Positions 63,936 through 64,000 of a stretch of DNA of 64,000 nucleotides are shown here, in pieces. The first letter of the stretch is position 1. Every line of letters begins with the position of its first letter. The stretch lies in contig NZ_CP093845.1 in assembly GCF_024732245.1 (NCBI RefSeq), positions 3,646,701 through 3,710,700 of the forward strand, written 5' to 3'. The notes beneath the pieces were generated by a model. That model was not told the origin of the DNA and ran no database searches. It saw only the letters and a list, made by a program, of their open reading frames with translations. Source of the stretch: Dietzia sp. B32. GTDB taxonomy: Bacteria > Actinomycetota > Actinomycetes > Mycobacteriales > Mycobacteriaceae. The position numbers were made by a program, and so were the translations under genes.

Positions 63936-64000
63936 TCCTTCGATGCTGTGGATATGCGGGCCTGTGGGAAGGGATAACTACGAGAAGGATTGCGGGACAG

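Overview
The window is about 64 kb of GC-rich actinobacterial chromosome. Its gene order matches the mycolic-acid-containing Mycobacteriales. The block from the histidine phosphatase to SURF1, and the aceE-mabR-fabD-acpM-accD block, follow Mycobacterium tuberculosis Rv2228c-Rv2247 closely. A CYP153 alkane hydroxylase operon with an AraC-type activator, together with very GC-rich codon use, makes Dietzia the most likely genus. This is inference from gene order and remembered families; no database search was run.

Layout. (1) 1-10.6 kb, housekeeping: the N-terminal part of a Baeyer-Villiger monooxygenase, a CYTH-CHAD protein, RNase P RNA, a minus-strand operon (cobC-like aminotransferase, Nif3, zinc-ribbon protein, histidine phosphatase), then ptkA-ptpA-like genes, SURF1, tRNA-Val and a DUF3052 protein. 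(2) 10.8-18.7 kb, central carbon and fatty acid metabolism: aceE, mabR, fabD, acpM and accD. The kasA/kasB genes that separate acpM from accD6 in mycobacteria are missing here. (3) 18.9-23.6 kb: a serine hydrolase, an ABC-2 exporter pair and an HSL-type esterase. (4) 23.6-43.0 kb, cobalamin: four cobalamin riboswitches, two complete btuFCD-like importers each behind its own riboswitch, cobD, a cobN-cobF-cobA operon, a short cobG and a cobH-cobIJ operon. A secreted small protein with a membrane partner and an M23 lipoprotein are interspersed. (5) 43.7-53.1 kb, a copper-resistance island: a CopRS-like two-component system, a small membrane peptide, a Tat-exported multicopper oxidase, a DUF305 lipoprotein, a Cys-rich micropeptide, a CopB-type ATPase, CueP, an APC permease broken by one amber codon, and a Csp-type four-helix copper-storage protein. 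A tandem 9-bp motif resembling the corynebacterial CopR box sits in the divergent copR promoter, and a weaker copy precedes the Csp gene. (6) 53.3-64 kb, accessory DNA with visibly lower GC in places: TetR/thioesterase, AraC-ferredoxin-CYP153-ferredoxin reductase, a BtrH-like protein, TetR/MFS exporter and a small membrane protein.

How the genes work together. Region 4 both makes and imports corrinoids, and the riboswitches should shut its main operons when B12 is plentiful. Region 5 senses copper (CopRS), oxidises Cu(I) (oxidase), exports it (CopB) and sequesters it (CueP, Csp). In region 6 the reductase passes electrons from NAD(P)H to the ferredoxin and then to CYP153 for terminal alkane hydroxylation, probably induced through the AraC protein.

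Most unusual points: the secreted Ala/Gly-rich two-cysteine protein with its membrane partner (31.8-32.7 kb), the BtrH-like gene beside the CYP153 operon, the Cys-rich 54-residue peptide overlapping copB, the cobG that lacks iron-sulfur cysteines, the missing kas genes, and several near-perfect operator-like palindromes.
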